DNA of 64,000 nucleotides. Source: Candidatus Dichloromethanomonas elyunquensis. GTDB taxonomy: Bacteria > Bacillota > Desulfitobacteriia > Desulfitobacteriales > Syntrophobotulaceae. The position numbers were made by a program, and so were the translations under genes. This document shows positions 51,133 to 59,285 of the stretch, one piece after another (position 1 is the first letter of the stretch; each line of letters begins with the position of its first letter). The DNA lies in NCBI GenBank assembly GCA_001515265.1, contig LNDB01000013.1:1-64000 (forward strand), given 5' to 3'. The notes beneath the pieces were generated by a model. That model saw nothing but the letters and a program-made list of their open reading frames with translations, did no database searches and had not been told where the DNA came from.

Positions 51133-51936
51133 CTATGAATCTTTCTTCTTCCTGATTTTCGCGGATCGAGGTTTCAGGTGTTCCCATTTTGATCTATATG
51201 AAGCAAGCTCCGGATACTCTAATACCAGTTCTTCAAATAATTCCCAATCTCCAGTCTGAAGCTGGGCTTCATCCAGCAGTTCAGGCCTGCGCAAAAAAGT
51301 TCTTCTTAAAGATTCCTTCCGCCGCCATTCTTGAATTTTCTTATGATGTCCGGAAAGCAGAACTTCAGGTACTTTCATCCCTTCAAAGTCAGGCGGCCGT
51401 GTGTATTGCGGATATTCCAGCAATCCTCCGCTGTGGGAATCTTCTTCCGAAGAGCTTTCTTTCCCTAATACGCCCGGAATTAACCTGGATACCGCATCGA
51501 CAATAGCCATAGCAGCTATTTCACCCCCGGTTAGGACAAAGTCACCGATCGAAACTTCTTCATCAGCCAAAACCCGGATCCTTTCGTCAAACCCTTCGTA
51601 ATGACCGCAGATGAAAACCAATTCCTCATAAGCTGCCAACCGGGAAGCAGTCCTTTGATCAAATACTCTCCCTTGGGGCGATAAGAGAATGATCCTTTGT
51701 CTTTGATCTTCCCTTTGTGAATCTCTGACGGCACGATGTATCGGTTCGGGTTTTAATACCATGCCCATTCCGCCCCCGTAAGGGATATCATCAACATTTT
51801 TATGTTTGCTCTCTGCATAGTCGCGAAAATTTACCAGCTTTATTTGTATGAGATTTGCATCCTGAGCACGCTTTAAAATACTTTCTTGAAGCGGAGCAAA
51901 CATTTCTGGAAAGATGGTCAGTATGGTAAATTTCAT
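51133..51936 (-). CDS. trmD: tRNA (guanine-37-N1)-methyltransferase
   Basis: TrmD methylates G37 next to the anticodon to prevent frameshifting. FTILTIFPEMFAPL, LVNFRDYAESKHKNVDDIPYGGGMGMVLKPEPI, LSPQGRVFDQRTA, FICGHYEGFDERI and EVSIGDFVLTGGEIAAMAIVDAVSRLIPGVLG are all canonical and include the trefoil knot. The C-terminus is slightly longer than in B. subtilis with a Lys/Arg-rich end (267 residues). It follows rimM and precedes the SPOUT methyltransferase and rplS. Confidence 0.98.
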   Translation of the reverse strand: MKFTILTIFPEMFAPLQESILKRAQDANLIQIKLVNFRDYAESKHKNVDDIPYGGGMGMVLKPEPIHRAVRDSQREDQRQRIILLSPQGRVFDQRTASRLAAYEELVFICGHYEGFDERIRVLADEEVSIGDFVLTGGEIAAMAIVDAVSRLIPGVLGKESSSEEDSHSGGLLEYPQYTRPPDFEGMKVPEVLLSGHHKKIQEWRRKESLRRTFLRRPELLDEAQLQTGDWELFEELVLEYPELASYRSKWEHLKPRSAKIRKKKDS

Positions 51937-51997
51937 CCGAAATCGGCCCTCTCTTAAGGTTCAATTCTGTTTTTGCTATGATATTTAAGCCCAAATC

Positions 51998-52501
51998 TCA
52001 TTCATCCAGAAGTCCCGGCGGCAGCAGTACATCCATTCTTTTACCCGGAACATCCACATTTGTCACCACAGATTTTAAGGCAGGAATACAAATCTCGCCT
52101 TTTTCACCCTGAACAAGGTAGATATCGTTTGCACCTGTTTCCAACACTTTGGTGAGTGTTCCAAGCAAACTCCCCTTCTCATATACCTTCATGCCTTCTA
52201 ATTCAAAATAATACCAACGATTGTTGAGCGGCGGAACATCTTTCCGCTCTATTTTAATTTGAAAACCGCGGAATTTTCCTGCTTCTTCCGGGGTTTCTAT
52301 CCCGGTGAGCCTCAGAAAAACCATTTTTTTGGCATCAATCCTTACTTCTTGGACATCGAAACACCGTTCAGTCTTTCCGTCTGAAAGGTATATTTTCTTT
52401 AGCTTTTTGAACCTTGCTGCGTCATCGGTGATTGGATAAACTTTCAGTTCTCCCTTAATACCCTGTGGTTTGAGAACTTCTCCAATGATTACGGTATCCA
52501 C
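51998..52501 (-). CDS. rimM: 16S rRNA processing protein RimM
   Basis: RimM assists 30S head assembly together with S19. The N-terminal domain begins VIIGEVLKPQGIKGELKVYPITDDAARFKKL; the PRC-barrel C-terminal domain contains YYFELEGMKVYEKGSLLGTLTKVLETGANDIYLVQGEKGEICIPAL and ends MDVLLPPGLLDE. The length of 167 is normal. It lies between khpA and trmD in the ffh-rpsP-khpA-rimM-trmD-rplS block. Confidence 0.97.
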   Translation of the reverse strand: MDTVIIGEVLKPQGIKGELKVYPITDDAARFKKLKKIYLSDGKTERCFDVQEVRIDAKKMVFLRLTGIETPEEAGKFRGFQIKIERKDVPPLNNRWYYFELEGMKVYEKGSLLGTLTKVLETGANDIYLVQGEKGEICIPALKSVVTNVDVPGKRMDVLLPPGLLDE

Positions 52502-52603
52502 GGAGTAACGCCCTTTCGTTTACATTTTATTGATAGCCTAGCCGGTTGCGGGATCCCCAAAAACCCAGAGAAAGTCAAAAAGGGCCTAAGCCCTTTCCAA
52601 CCC

Positions 52604-52849
52604 TTACTGGTCAATGTCAACAATAACCCTGCGGCCATCTTTGACAGCAGCGGCTTTAACAATGGACCGAATCGCGTTGGCAATTTTGCCCTGTTTGCCG
52701 ATCACTTTACCCATATCCTCAGGAGCTACCGATAGTTGAATGTGTACAGTTTTCTCTGTGGTATGCTGGGCAACGATCACTTGGTCAGGCTGATCAACTA
52801 AAGCTTTTGCTAATACCTCTACAACTTCCTTCACAGGAGCCACCCCCAT
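52604..52849 (-). CDS. khpA: KH-domain RNA-binding protein KhpA (YlqC)
   Basis: An 81-residue single-KH protein that, with KhpB, binds RNA and affects cell division in Gram-positive bacteria. VKEVVEVLAKALVDQPDQVIV and the KH loop VAPEDMGKVIGKQGKIANAIRSIVKAAAVKDGRRVIVDI are typical, with GKQGKI as the GxxG motif. It lies 2 bp after rpsP and before rimM, its usual place. Confidence 0.97.
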   Translation of the reverse strand: MGVAPVKEVVEVLAKALVDQPDQVIVAQHTTEKTVHIQLSVAPEDMGKVIGKQGKIANAIRSIVKAAAVKDGRRVIVDIDQ

Positions 52850-52851
52850 GA

Positions 52852-53115
52852 TTACTTGGATTTATGGAATTTCTCCATAATTCCAGCTTGACTGAGCAGG
52901 GATTTTGCGGTATCTGAAGGCAGTGCGCCTTTTGTAAGCCAATCCAAAGCTCTGATCTCATCAACTTTAATTTCATGAGGATTTTTGGTAGGATCGTAAT
53001 AACCGATTTCCTCGATAGCCCTTCCGTCACGGCGTGATGCTGAATCGCAAACCACTAGACGGTAGAAGGGATTCTTTTTAGCGCCCATACGACGCAAACG
53101 AATTGTTGTTGCCAT
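52852..53115 (-). CDS. rpsP: 30S ribosomal protein S16
   Basis: S16 stabilises the 30S body. [46 protein letters not shown] is the family start, and the protein ends [13 protein letters not shown] after 87 residues. GAGGAGGTG lies 6 nt before the ATG at 53115, which I prefer to a frame start 20 codons upstream. It follows ffh and is coupled to khpA. Confidence 0.98.
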   Translation of the reverse strand: MATTIRLRRMGAKKNPFYRLVVCDSASRRDGRAIEEIGYYDPTKNPHEIKVDEIRALDWLTKGALPSDTAKSLLSQAGIMEKFHKSK

Positions 53116-53199
53116 GATTTTCACCTCCTCAGCAAGTACTCTCGTAATTAGATGTTTGACGGAATAGTCCAGCATCTATAGGCTTGCCGCCTCTCCTTG

Positions 53200-54597
53200 T
53201 CAGAACGGGAAAGGCAATTTAAATAAAGATTTCTTAGCAGGTCCGCTTTTTTTACCTTTCTTCCCTTTCTTGGTCCCGCCCTTATTTCCTGACCCCCCCA
53301 CCCCGGGAAATCCGGAAAGTTGTTTCATCAGCTTCTTGGTCTGCTCATATTGTTTAAGGAGCCTGCCTACATCCTGAATGGTGGTTCCGCTTCCCTTGGC
53401 TATCCGCTTTTTGCGGGAATCCTTAATGATCAGGGGTTTTCTTCTTTCTTCCGGTGTCATAGAATAGATAATCGCTTCGGCCCTGTTAAATTCATTCTCA
53501 TCAATCTGCACATCTTTAAGTTGTTTTCCCATGCCGGGCATCATCTCTAGAACGGAAGAAAGCGGTCCCATACTTCTCAATTGTTTAATCTGATCAAGAA
53601 AATCTTCCAGAGTCAACTCTTGTTTACGAATTTTTTCTTCCAGTTCCCGGGCTTTTTTTTCATCAAAATTCTGCTGGGCTTTCTCAATAAGGGTCAGTAC
53701 ATCCCCCATCCCCAAGATCCTCGAAGCCATCCGGTCGGGGTGAAATACTTCAAGAGCATCGATTTTTTCTCCCACGCCGGAAAACTTGATCGGACAACCG
53801 GTAACGGCTTTAACAGAGAGCGCTGCCCCGCCTCGGGTGTCTCCGTCGAGTTTGGATAAAATAACCCCGTCCAGCCCCAATTGATTATGAAAAGCCTCCG
53901 CGACATTTACGGCATCCTGGCCCGTCATCGCATCTACAACGAGCAAAATCTCATTGGGTTGAACCTTTTCCCGGATACTTACAAGTTCTTCCATAAGTTC
54001 TTCGTTAATATGCAAACGTCCGGCAGTATCAATAATCAAGATATCATTACCGTTCTTTCTGGCATGTTCCAGACTGTCAGCAGCTATCTTAACAGGAGAA
54101 ATCTGTCCTAAAGAAAAAACCGGAACCTTAATCTGTTCCCCGAGGACTTCCAGTTGTTTAATAGCGGCGGGGCGGTAAATATCACAAGCTGCCAACAGAG
54201 GGCGTTTACCCTGTTTTTTAAGCAGATTGGCCAGTTTGGCTCCATGTGTTGTTTTTCCTGCCCCCTGCAAACCTACAAGCATAATGACTGTCGGCGGTTT
54301 GGAAGCGATTTGAATCTTGCTTTCTAACCCGCCCATCAGATTGATCATCTCTTCATGAACGATTTTAACGACCTGCTGTCCAGGAGTAAGAGATTCTAAA
54401 ACTTGCTGTCCGACCGCTCTTTCTTTGATTCGGGAAATCAGGTCTTTAACAACTTTAAAGTTCACATCCGCTTCCAGGAGCGCGACCCTGACTTCACGCA
54501 TCGCTTCATTAACATCTGCTTCCGTCAGCTTCCCTTTTCCTCTCAGCCTTTTGAAAGTAGCCTGGAGCTTTTCACTTAAGCCTTCAAACATTGCCAT
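53200..54597 (-). CDS. ffh: Signal recognition particle protein Ffh
   Basis: Ffh binds signal sequences and 4.5S/6S RNA and docks on FtsY. The N domain is followed by the G domain: MLVGLQGAGKTTHGAKLANLLKKQGKRPLLAACDIYRPAAI, LIIDTAGRLHINEELM, LVVDAMTGQDAVNVAEAF, GVILSKLDGDTRGGAALSV. The M domain (about 310-440) is Met- and Gly-rich with RRKPLIIKDSRKKRIAKGSGTTIQDVGRLLKQY. The start at 54597 gives MAMFEGLSEKL with an AGAAGGA site; a TTG at 54627 is possible. The protein ends in a Lys-rich KKGKKGKKSG tail. It is preceded by ylxM. Confidence 0.98.
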   Translation of the reverse strand: MAMFEGLSEKLQATFKRLRGKGKLTEADVNEAMREVRVALLEADVNFKVVKDLISRIKERAVGQQVLESLTPGQQVVKIVHEEMINLMGGLESKIQIASKPPTVIMLVGLQGAGKTTHGAKLANLLKKQGKRPLLAACDIYRPAAIKQLEVLGEQIKVPVFSLGQISPVKIAADSLEHARKNGNDILIIDTAGRLHINEELMEELVSIREKVQPNEILLVVDAMTGQDAVNVAEAFHNQLGLDGVILSKLDGDTRGGAALSVKAVTGCPIKFSGVGEKIDALEVFHPDRMASRILGMGDVLTLIEKAQQNFDEKKARELEEKIRKQELTLEDFLDQIKQLRSMGPLSSVLEMMPGMGKQLKDVQIDENEFNRAEAIIYSMTPEERRKPLIIKDSRKKRIAKGSGTTIQDVGRLLKQYEQTKKLMKQLSGFPGVGGSGNKGGTKKGKKGKKSGPAKKSLFKLPFPF

Positions 54598-54623
54598 CCG
54601 GGCGTTCCTTCTTTCCGCGTTTA

Positions 54624-54995
54624 TCAAGCATCTTCCAGTGCAACAAGGATAATTTCCTTAATCCGGCTGTTAATTTCCTGCTGTCTCTTCCAGGCAGCCT
54701 CATTGGTAAAATCTTCTTCCGATATGTTATCAAGCAGGGCCTGGATATCAATCAATTTTTCCTTTTCTTTTAAAAAGCGCGCAATCAAGCCAAGTTTTTG
54801 TTCGTAACTTTCCAGAATTTTTTCAGTCCTCTTCAGTAAATCATGTACAGCCTGTCGACTGATCCCTTCCAGCTCTGCAATCTCAGCAAGCGTATAATCC
54901 TGCTGATAATATAGATCCCATATTTTGCTTTGTTTTACCGTAAGTAAAGGACCATAAAAATCATATGCCAAAGCTTTTTCGGCAATTTCTTTCAT
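54624..54995 (-). CDS. ylxM: YlxM family (UPF0122) SRP-associated helix-turn-helix protein
   Basis: YlxM is a small protein with a sigma-70 region-4-like HTH encoded next to ffh and able to act on SRP GTPases in some streptococci. The N-terminal YDFYGPLLTVKQSKIWDLYYQQDYTLAEIAELEGISRQAVHDLLKRTEKILESYEQKLGL is nearly the full family signature. The C-terminal half is longer and helical (123 residues). It opens the ffh operon behind a strong promoter. ftsY, its neighbour in Bacillus, is displaced by mtnA-mtnP and the accessory patch. Confidence 0.95.
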   Translation of the reverse strand: MKEIAEKALAYDFYGPLLTVKQSKIWDLYYQQDYTLAEIAELEGISRQAVHDLLKRTEKILESYEQKLGLIARFLKEKEKLIDIQALLDNISEEDFTNEAAWKRQQEINSRIKEIILVALEDA

Positions 54996-55012
54996 GTCAA
55001 TTCCTCAAAACT

Positions 55013-55034
55013 TGTAAAGTATTTTTGCTTTACA
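55013..55034. other. Inverted repeat in the ylxM leader
   Basis: TGTAAAG and CTTTACA flank an 8-nt loop between the promoter and the ylxM ribosome-binding site. It could be a small leader hairpin of the ylxM-ffh transcript. Confidence 0.45.
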
Positions 55035-55041
55035 CATTGGT

Positions 55042-55070
55042 ATTTTAACCCGGGTACTTTAATTTGTCAA
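55042..55070 (-). promoter_or_regulatory. Promoter of the ylxM-ffh operon
   Basis: TTGACA at 55070-55065, a spacer of exactly 17 nt and TAAAAT at 55047-55042 make a near-consensus sigma-A promoter 47 bp upstream of ylxM. Confidence 0.75.
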
Positions 55071-55123
55071 GGCAATAGGAATTTGAAAGCTCTAATACTG
55101 ATCTTGATAAGAAAATCCCAGCA

Positions 55124-55236
55124 GCTTTAAAGCCAATTTATAGGTCCTCTTCCGAAGTTGCAGCTTTAGAAGAGAGTTGGACCAAGTTTAAAACATATGT
55201 ATTCGGGGATAAAAGCACAAAATTATTGACAGACCC
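55124..55236 (+). repeat. Decayed repeat, left copy (inverted relative to 55719-55815)
   Basis: From GCTTTAAAGCCAATTTATAGG to ACAAAATTATTGACAGACCC this stretch matches, in opposite orientation, the stretch at 55719-55815 with a few substitutions and one gap of about 17 nt. In one frame it reads LKPIYRSSSEVAALEESW, which could be a fragment of a coding region such as a transposase, but I cannot place it. Confidence 0.7.
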
Positions 55237-55252
55237 ATATCGCTGTTTAACG

Positions 55253-55657
55253 TTAAATTTCTTGTCCGATATTTGGACCCGGTGTGCAGTTATATATTTT
55301 TTCAACCTTTAATATTATTGCTGCCTTCGGCTTTAGGGAAGGCATTTTCTCGGCAACCCAAGCCTTAGCTTCATCGAATATTTTACCAGAATCTACTATA
55401 GAGGTTTTCCCTTTAATTTGAAAGGCTTTTTTCCCATTCTCCATATCCCAAATACTAATTGCCATTACGGGATTACTTTCTAGATTCTTCCTGGTCTTAT
55501 TCATAAAATTGTCAACAATTAATATGTTATCCTCATCCAATACTTTTACAAAAGTCATAGGAACAACATTCGGTGTGCCGTCCAAGGCGGATGTAGTTAT
55601 AGGGAATACACCTTGTTTTTGAAAAATATCTTGAATTTCAGAATTAAGTTTTGACAT
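55253..55657 (-). CDS. Pyridoxamine 5'-phosphate oxidase-like flavin-binding protein
   Basis: A 134-residue split-barrel protein of the PNPOx-like family. The opening NSEIQDIFQKQGVFPITTSALDGTPNVVPMTFVKVLDEDNILIVDNFMNKTRKNLESNPVMAISIWD matches the family's FMN-binding half, with NKTRKNL typical of the phosphate-binding part. The C-terminus ends YNCTPGPNIGQEI. The substrate is unknown. It stands alone between two inverted copies of a decayed repeat, so it may have come in with a mobile element. The gene after it in the transcript direction is ylxM. Confidence 0.85.
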   Translation of the reverse strand: MSKLNSEIQDIFQKQGVFPITTSALDGTPNVVPMTFVKVLDEDNILIVDNFMNKTRKNLESNPVMAISIWDMENGKKAFQIKGKTSIVDSGKIFDEAKAWVAEKMPSLKPKAAIILKVEKIYNCTPGPNIGQEI

Positions 55658-55718
55658 CTGTCATTTCTCCTAACTATTATTCGTTTTCGTCCTGCAACAG
55701 TTCAACAAGTTTTGTTCA

Positions 55719-55815
55719 GGGTCTGCCAATAATTTTGTACTTTTACCCTTGAATACCTGTCTAACTCTTCCGAAGCTGCAACTTCGGAAGAGGACCTATA
55801 AATTGGCTTAAAAGC
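55719..55815 (-). repeat. Decayed repeat, right copy (inverted relative to 55124-55236)
   Basis: On the minus strand it runs from GCTTTTAAGCCAATTTATAGG to ACAAAATTATTGGCAGACCC, matching the left copy. It contains a perfect 11-bp inverted repeat of its own, CTCTTCCGAAG and CTTCGGAAGAG at 55765-55792, partly kept in the left copy. Confidence 0.7.
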
Positions 55816-55866
55816 CCCCGCAGCCTTCCCAGCGATAGGAATCAACAACGTATTTACCGTTATTAA

Positions 55867-56232
55867 TTAACCGCCTTTATGGTTAAAGTTCAAACCATGT
55901 CTGTTACAGCCTCTGTAGCAGCAAGTTTTTTCCAGACTCTCACAAAGCTCGTAATCTCCTCCTTCGATCCGCAGGACTTTTCCGTTTACAAGAGATTCCG
56001 CCAGTTTTTTTCGGGCATCATTATAAATACGCTGAACAGTTGTACGGGCAATATTCATTTGTTTCGCACATTCTTCCTGTGTGAAACCCTGTAAGTCTAT
56101 GAGCCGTACTGTTTCATACTCATCAACCAGCATTAAGATCAAATCCTCCTGATTAATGAGAGCATTAAGCGGCCCAAAGATATTGCTTTCGGGTAAGCAG
56201 CATACTTTTCTCCCTTTCCTTGGCCTGGACAC
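55867..56232 (-). CDS. UPF0251 (DUF134) family DNA-binding regulator
   Basis: A 121-residue helix-turn-helix protein of the DUF134 family. [23 protein letters not shown] is the family start; [60 protein letters not shown] is the HTH and following part. A C-terminal cysteine cluster ([10 protein letters not shown]) with the N-terminal CC suggests a metal-binding site. The family often sits near redox or metal genes. Its promoter lies within a 58-bp inverted-repeat region, which suggests autoregulation. Confidence 0.88.
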   Translation of the reverse strand: MSRPRKGRKVCCLPESNIFGPLNALINQEDLILMLVDEYETVRLIDLQGFTQEECAKQMNIARTTVQRIYNDARKKLAESLVNGKVLRIEGGDYELCESLEKTCCYRGCNRHGLNFNHKGG

Positions 56233-56259
56233 TTTTTTACCTCCCTTAGGTAAAACAAA

Positions 56260-56317
56260 TTATTGACATATGTTCTTTACATATTCATTATACTTAGTTT
56301 AGGGCATATGTCAATAA
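56260..56317 (-). promoter_or_regulatory. Promoter framed by a 13-bp inverted repeat, upstream of the UPF0251 gene
   Basis: TTATTGACATATG at 56260-56272 and CATATGTCAATAA at 56305-56317 are perfect inverted copies 32 nt apart. On the minus strand TTGACA (56314-56309), a 16-nt spacer and TATAAT (56292-56287) form a consensus promoter; the arms cover the -35 and the start region. This is the geometry of a two-site or looping operator. Confidence 0.65.
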
Positions 56318-56425
56318 CCAGCTTATTCTTACCCCTAATAAATATGAGTTTTGCTGATATCAGTTTCTTTATGAGCTTCCTTAAAAATAGTTATTGTATA
56401 CTCTCATTATTATTGAAAATTACAA

Positions 56426-56457
56426 AAAACAGAGCCGCTTGGTCTTGACTCTGTTTT
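56426..56457 (-). terminator. Intrinsic terminator after mtnA
   Basis: AAAACAGAG and CTCTGTTTT form a 9-bp stem around a 14-nt loop; on the minus strand it ends in TTTTTTG. It lies about 50 bp after the mtnA stop. Confidence 0.8.
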
Positions 56458-56509
56458 CTCGGGCGGACAACAGTTAGCTGGCGACTCATGTCAGCAGCTA
56501 TATTTCATT

Positions 56510-57541
56510 CTATTTGACCATCATTTTGACCAAATTTACGGGAAGCGGAGGTGAAATGATTCCTTTTTCAGTGATGATCCCAGATATATACTTAGCAGGG
56601 GTAATATCAAAGGCTGGATTATAAACCTGTACTTCTTCCGGAACGACTCTCACCCCCATGAACATTCTGACCTCTTTCCCTTCACGTTCCTCTACGGGAA
56701 TTTCATCTCCGCCGGAGAGTTTCAGATCTATGGTAGTAGTCGGCGCTGCAACATAGAAGGGAATTTCATGGGCGCAAGCCAAAACTGCTAAAGAGTAGGT
56801 CCCGATCTTATTGGCTGTATCCCCATTGGCAGCAATCCTGTCTGCCCCTATCATCACCATATCTATCTTGCCTTGCTGCATAAGATATCCTGCCATATTA
56901 TCGGTAATGAGGGTATGAGGAATTTTTTCCTGCAAAAGTTCCCAGGCGGTAAGTCTTGCTCCTTGGAGGAAAGGCCTTGTTTCTCCTACATAGACATGGA
57001 TTTTCTTTCCTGATTCATGTGCCGCCCGGATGATGCCAAGAGCAGTTCCATATTCTACGGTAGCAAGTGTTCCGGTATTGCAATGGGTTAGAATGTTGGC
57101 TTTTTCGGGAATAACCGTATTGCCGTATTCTGCAATCAGCCTGTTCATCCTGCGGTCCTCGTCTGCTATGGCGTTTGCCTCAGAGACCAACTCCTTCTTA
57201 ATGATATCCAGACTTTCATTTTGCAGCTCTCGTAACTTGTCTTCCATTTTCCTCAAGGCCCAAAAAAGATTAACCGCAGTGGGACGCGTACCCTCCAGAA
57301 TGGCGCGTACTTCATCCATGTGTTCCTGAAGCTCTTTCTCCTCGCCTTGATATTCCAAAGCTCCTAAAGCGAAACCATAGGCAGCGGCGGCCCCAATAGC
57401 CGGGGCTCCCCTGACCTCCATATTTTTGATAGCTACGGCTACATCCAAATAGGACCTAGCTTCACGGTATCTTTCCTCAAACGGTAGCTTAGTCTGATCA
57501 AGAATCAGCAGATAATCGCCCTGCCATTGAAGAGCATTCAC
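56510..57541 (-). CDS. mtnA: S-methyl-5-thioribose-1-phosphate isomerase
   Basis: MtnA converts methylthioribose-1-phosphate to methylthioribulose-1-phosphate in methionine salvage or related 5-deoxy-sugar shunts. It is an eIF2B-like protein: VRGAPAIGAAAAYGFALG, ANILTHCNTGTLATVEYGTALGIIRAAHESGKKIHVYVGETRPFLQGARLTAWEL and VMIGADRIAANGDTANKIGTYSLAVLA are diagnostic, with the catalytic Cys (HCNTG) and Asp (GADR). The length of 343 is normal. It follows mtnP by 15 bp. No downstream mtnB, mtnK or mtnW gene is nearby. Confidence 0.96.
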   Translation of the reverse strand: MNALQWQGDYLLILDQTKLPFEERYREARSYLDVAVAIKNMEVRGAPAIGAAAAYGFALGALEYQGEEKELQEHMDEVRAILEGTRPTAVNLFWALRKMEDKLRELQNESLDIIKKELVSEANAIADEDRRMNRLIAEYGNTVIPEKANILTHCNTGTLATVEYGTALGIIRAAHESGKKIHVYVGETRPFLQGARLTAWELLQEKIPHTLITDNMAGYLMQQGKIDMVMIGADRIAANGDTANKIGTYSLAVLACAHEIPFYVAAPTTTIDLKLSGGDEIPVEEREGKEVRMFMGVRVVPEEVQVYNPAFDITPAKYISGIITEKGIISPPLPVNLVKMMVK

Positions 57542-57556
57542 AGTATTTCCGCCTTT

Positions 57557-58339
57557 CTAAAACAAGCCTGCTTCCGTACCTCCGGTTAAGCAGTAACAAT
57601 ATTGTTCTTTAGTGAGATGTCTGCAGGTGCTATTAATGAGCTTTGCTGCAGTTATTCCCAACATGTTCATAGTAGCCGTTACTTCGGCATGTGTCAACGG
57701 CTGCTTGGAAATTCCTGCGGCTTCATTGGTGACAAGTGCCACGGCAGCATAGCATATACCCAATTCCCTGGCTAAAACAACTTCCGGAACCCCCGTCATC
57801 CCGACCAAATGACCGCCTAATATACTATACATCTTAATTTCGGCAGGAGTTTCAAAACGCGGACCCTCGGTACAAACATAAACTCCGGCGGTTTTTACCT
57901 CTACACCTATGCTTTGAGCCCCGAAGAGAATGGTTTTCCGCAAATCCGGACAATACGGTTCAGATACATCCACATGCAAAACTCCTCTCTCCCCGCCATC
58001 GAAAAATGTCTGCGGACGGTTCTTGGTAAAATCTAAGAATTGATCAACCAGAACGATATCCCCTATTCGATAATCAGGATATATGGAACCCACCGCCCCG
58101 GTAGCAAGAATTTTCCGAACACCTAATTTTTTTAAGGCCCAGATATTTCCCCTATAGTTTATTCGATGTGGCGGTACAGTGTGTCCCGATCCATGCCTTC
58201 TCAGGAAAACCATCTCTACACCGCTGATTTCACCAGTTTGCAGAGAAACAGCCCCGTAGGGAGTGTCTACCGTAATGTCTTTTTTACGATCCAAGGAAAG
58301 ATGGTCCATTCCGGTCCCGCCAATGAGTGCAAAATCCAA
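57557..58339 (-). CDS. mtnP: S-methyl-5'-thioadenosine phosphorylase
   Basis: MtnP splits methylthioadenosine into adenine and methylthioribose-1-phosphate, the substrate of MtnA. ALIGGTGMDHLS, LRRHGSGHTVPPHRINYRGNIWALKKLGV, LATGAVGSIYPDYRIGDIVLVDQFLDFT, EGPRFETPAEIKMYSILGGHLVGMTGVPEVVLARELGICYAAVALVTNEAAG match the PNP/MTAP family. The 260-residue length fits. It begins 2 bp after ftsY and 15 bp before mtnA, so the two salvage genes are cotranscribed with ftsY. Confidence 0.94.
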   Translation of the reverse strand: MDFALIGGTGMDHLSLDRKKDITVDTPYGAVSLQTGEISGVEMVFLRRHGSGHTVPPHRINYRGNIWALKKLGVRKILATGAVGSIYPDYRIGDIVLVDQFLDFTKNRPQTFFDGGERGVLHVDVSEPYCPDLRKTILFGAQSIGVEVKTAGVYVCTEGPRFETPAEIKMYSILGGHLVGMTGVPEVVLARELGICYAAVALVTNEAAGISKQPLTHAEVTATMNMLGITAAKLINSTCRHLTKEQYCYCLTGGTEAGLF

Positions 58340-58341
58340 GC

Positions 58342-59274
58342 TTATTCCTCCTCGGACTCAGCAAAAAGCGCATTAGCGAATTCTGCAGGATTAAAAGGTT
58401 TTAGATCATTAATTCCTTCCCCGATTCCGATTAACTTGACGGGAACACGGGCTTCACCTTGAATTCCAAGAATGACGCCACCTTTTGCGGTTCCATCCAG
58501 TTTGGTTAGGATTATTCCGGTAACATCGGCAGCTTCCTGAAAAAGTTTTACTTGTTGAATCGCATTCTGTCCTGTCGTGGCATCGAGAACCAGTAACACT
58601 TCATGGGGAGCCTCCGGAACCTCTCTTTGAATAACTTTTTTGATTTTGCTCAGTTCCTTCATCAGATTCACTTTGTTATGCAGTCTTCCGGCTGTATCAA
58701 CAATTAGGATATCCACTTTTCTGGATTTGGCAGCTCGCAGCGCATCATAAGCAACTGCGGCAGGATCAGCGCCTTCTGTTTGTTTGATAACTTCTACCCC
58801 CGCACGGTCTCCCCAAATCTCCAATTGTTCGATTGCTGCAGCCCTAAAAGTATCTCCCGCAGCCAAAAGAACGTTTTTCCCCTGTAATTGCAGATTTTTT
58901 GCCAGTTTGCCAATCGTTGTCGTTTTACCAACGCCATTTACACCTACAACCAAATATACACTTAGACTGTCCGGAGAGATATACAAAGGACTTTCTTCTC
59001 CGAGCAGAGCGTTGATATGCTCTTTCAAGACTTCCTGAAGCATAAGCGGATCGGATATTTTTCTTTCTTTAACGGATTTGCGCAACAAAGTAACGAGTTC
59101 AAAACTCGTTGTAACGCCGATATCAGACTGGATAAGGACCTCTTCCAATTCTTCATAGAGGTCTTCGTCAATACGATGGGCCCCGGTAAAAACAGATTCG
59201 ACTTTATCGACAAAACCCTGACGCGTTTTTTCCAGCTTTTCCTTAAGCTTATTAAAAATGCCTGCCACAGTCAT
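58342..59274 (-). CDS. ftsY: SRP receptor FtsY
   Basis: FtsY docks SRP-ribosome complexes at the membrane. The short N domain leads into the G domain: YLVVGVNGVGKTTTIGKLAKNLQLQGKNVLLAAGDTFRAAAIEQLEIWGDRAGVEVI, ILIVDTAGRLHNKVNLMKEL, LVLDATTGQNAI, GIILTKLDGTAKGG and VKLIGIGEGINDLKPFNPAEFANALF. There is almost no acidic A domain, as in many Firmicutes; 310 residues. It follows smc by 11 bp and is followed by mtnP after 2 bp. Confidence 0.98.
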   Translation of the reverse strand: MTVAGIFNKLKEKLEKTRQGFVDKVESVFTGAHRIDEDLYEELEEVLIQSDIGVTTSFELVTLLRKSVKERKISDPLMLQEVLKEHINALLGEESPLYISPDSLSVYLVVGVNGVGKTTTIGKLAKNLQLQGKNVLLAAGDTFRAAAIEQLEIWGDRAGVEVIKQTEGADPAAVAYDALRAAKSRKVDILIVDTAGRLHNKVNLMKELSKIKKVIQREVPEAPHEVLLVLDATTGQNAIQQVKLFQEAADVTGIILTKLDGTAKGGVILGIQGEARVPVKLIGIGEGINDLKPFNPAEFANALFAESEEE

Positions 59275-59285
59275 TTCTCCTTTAT

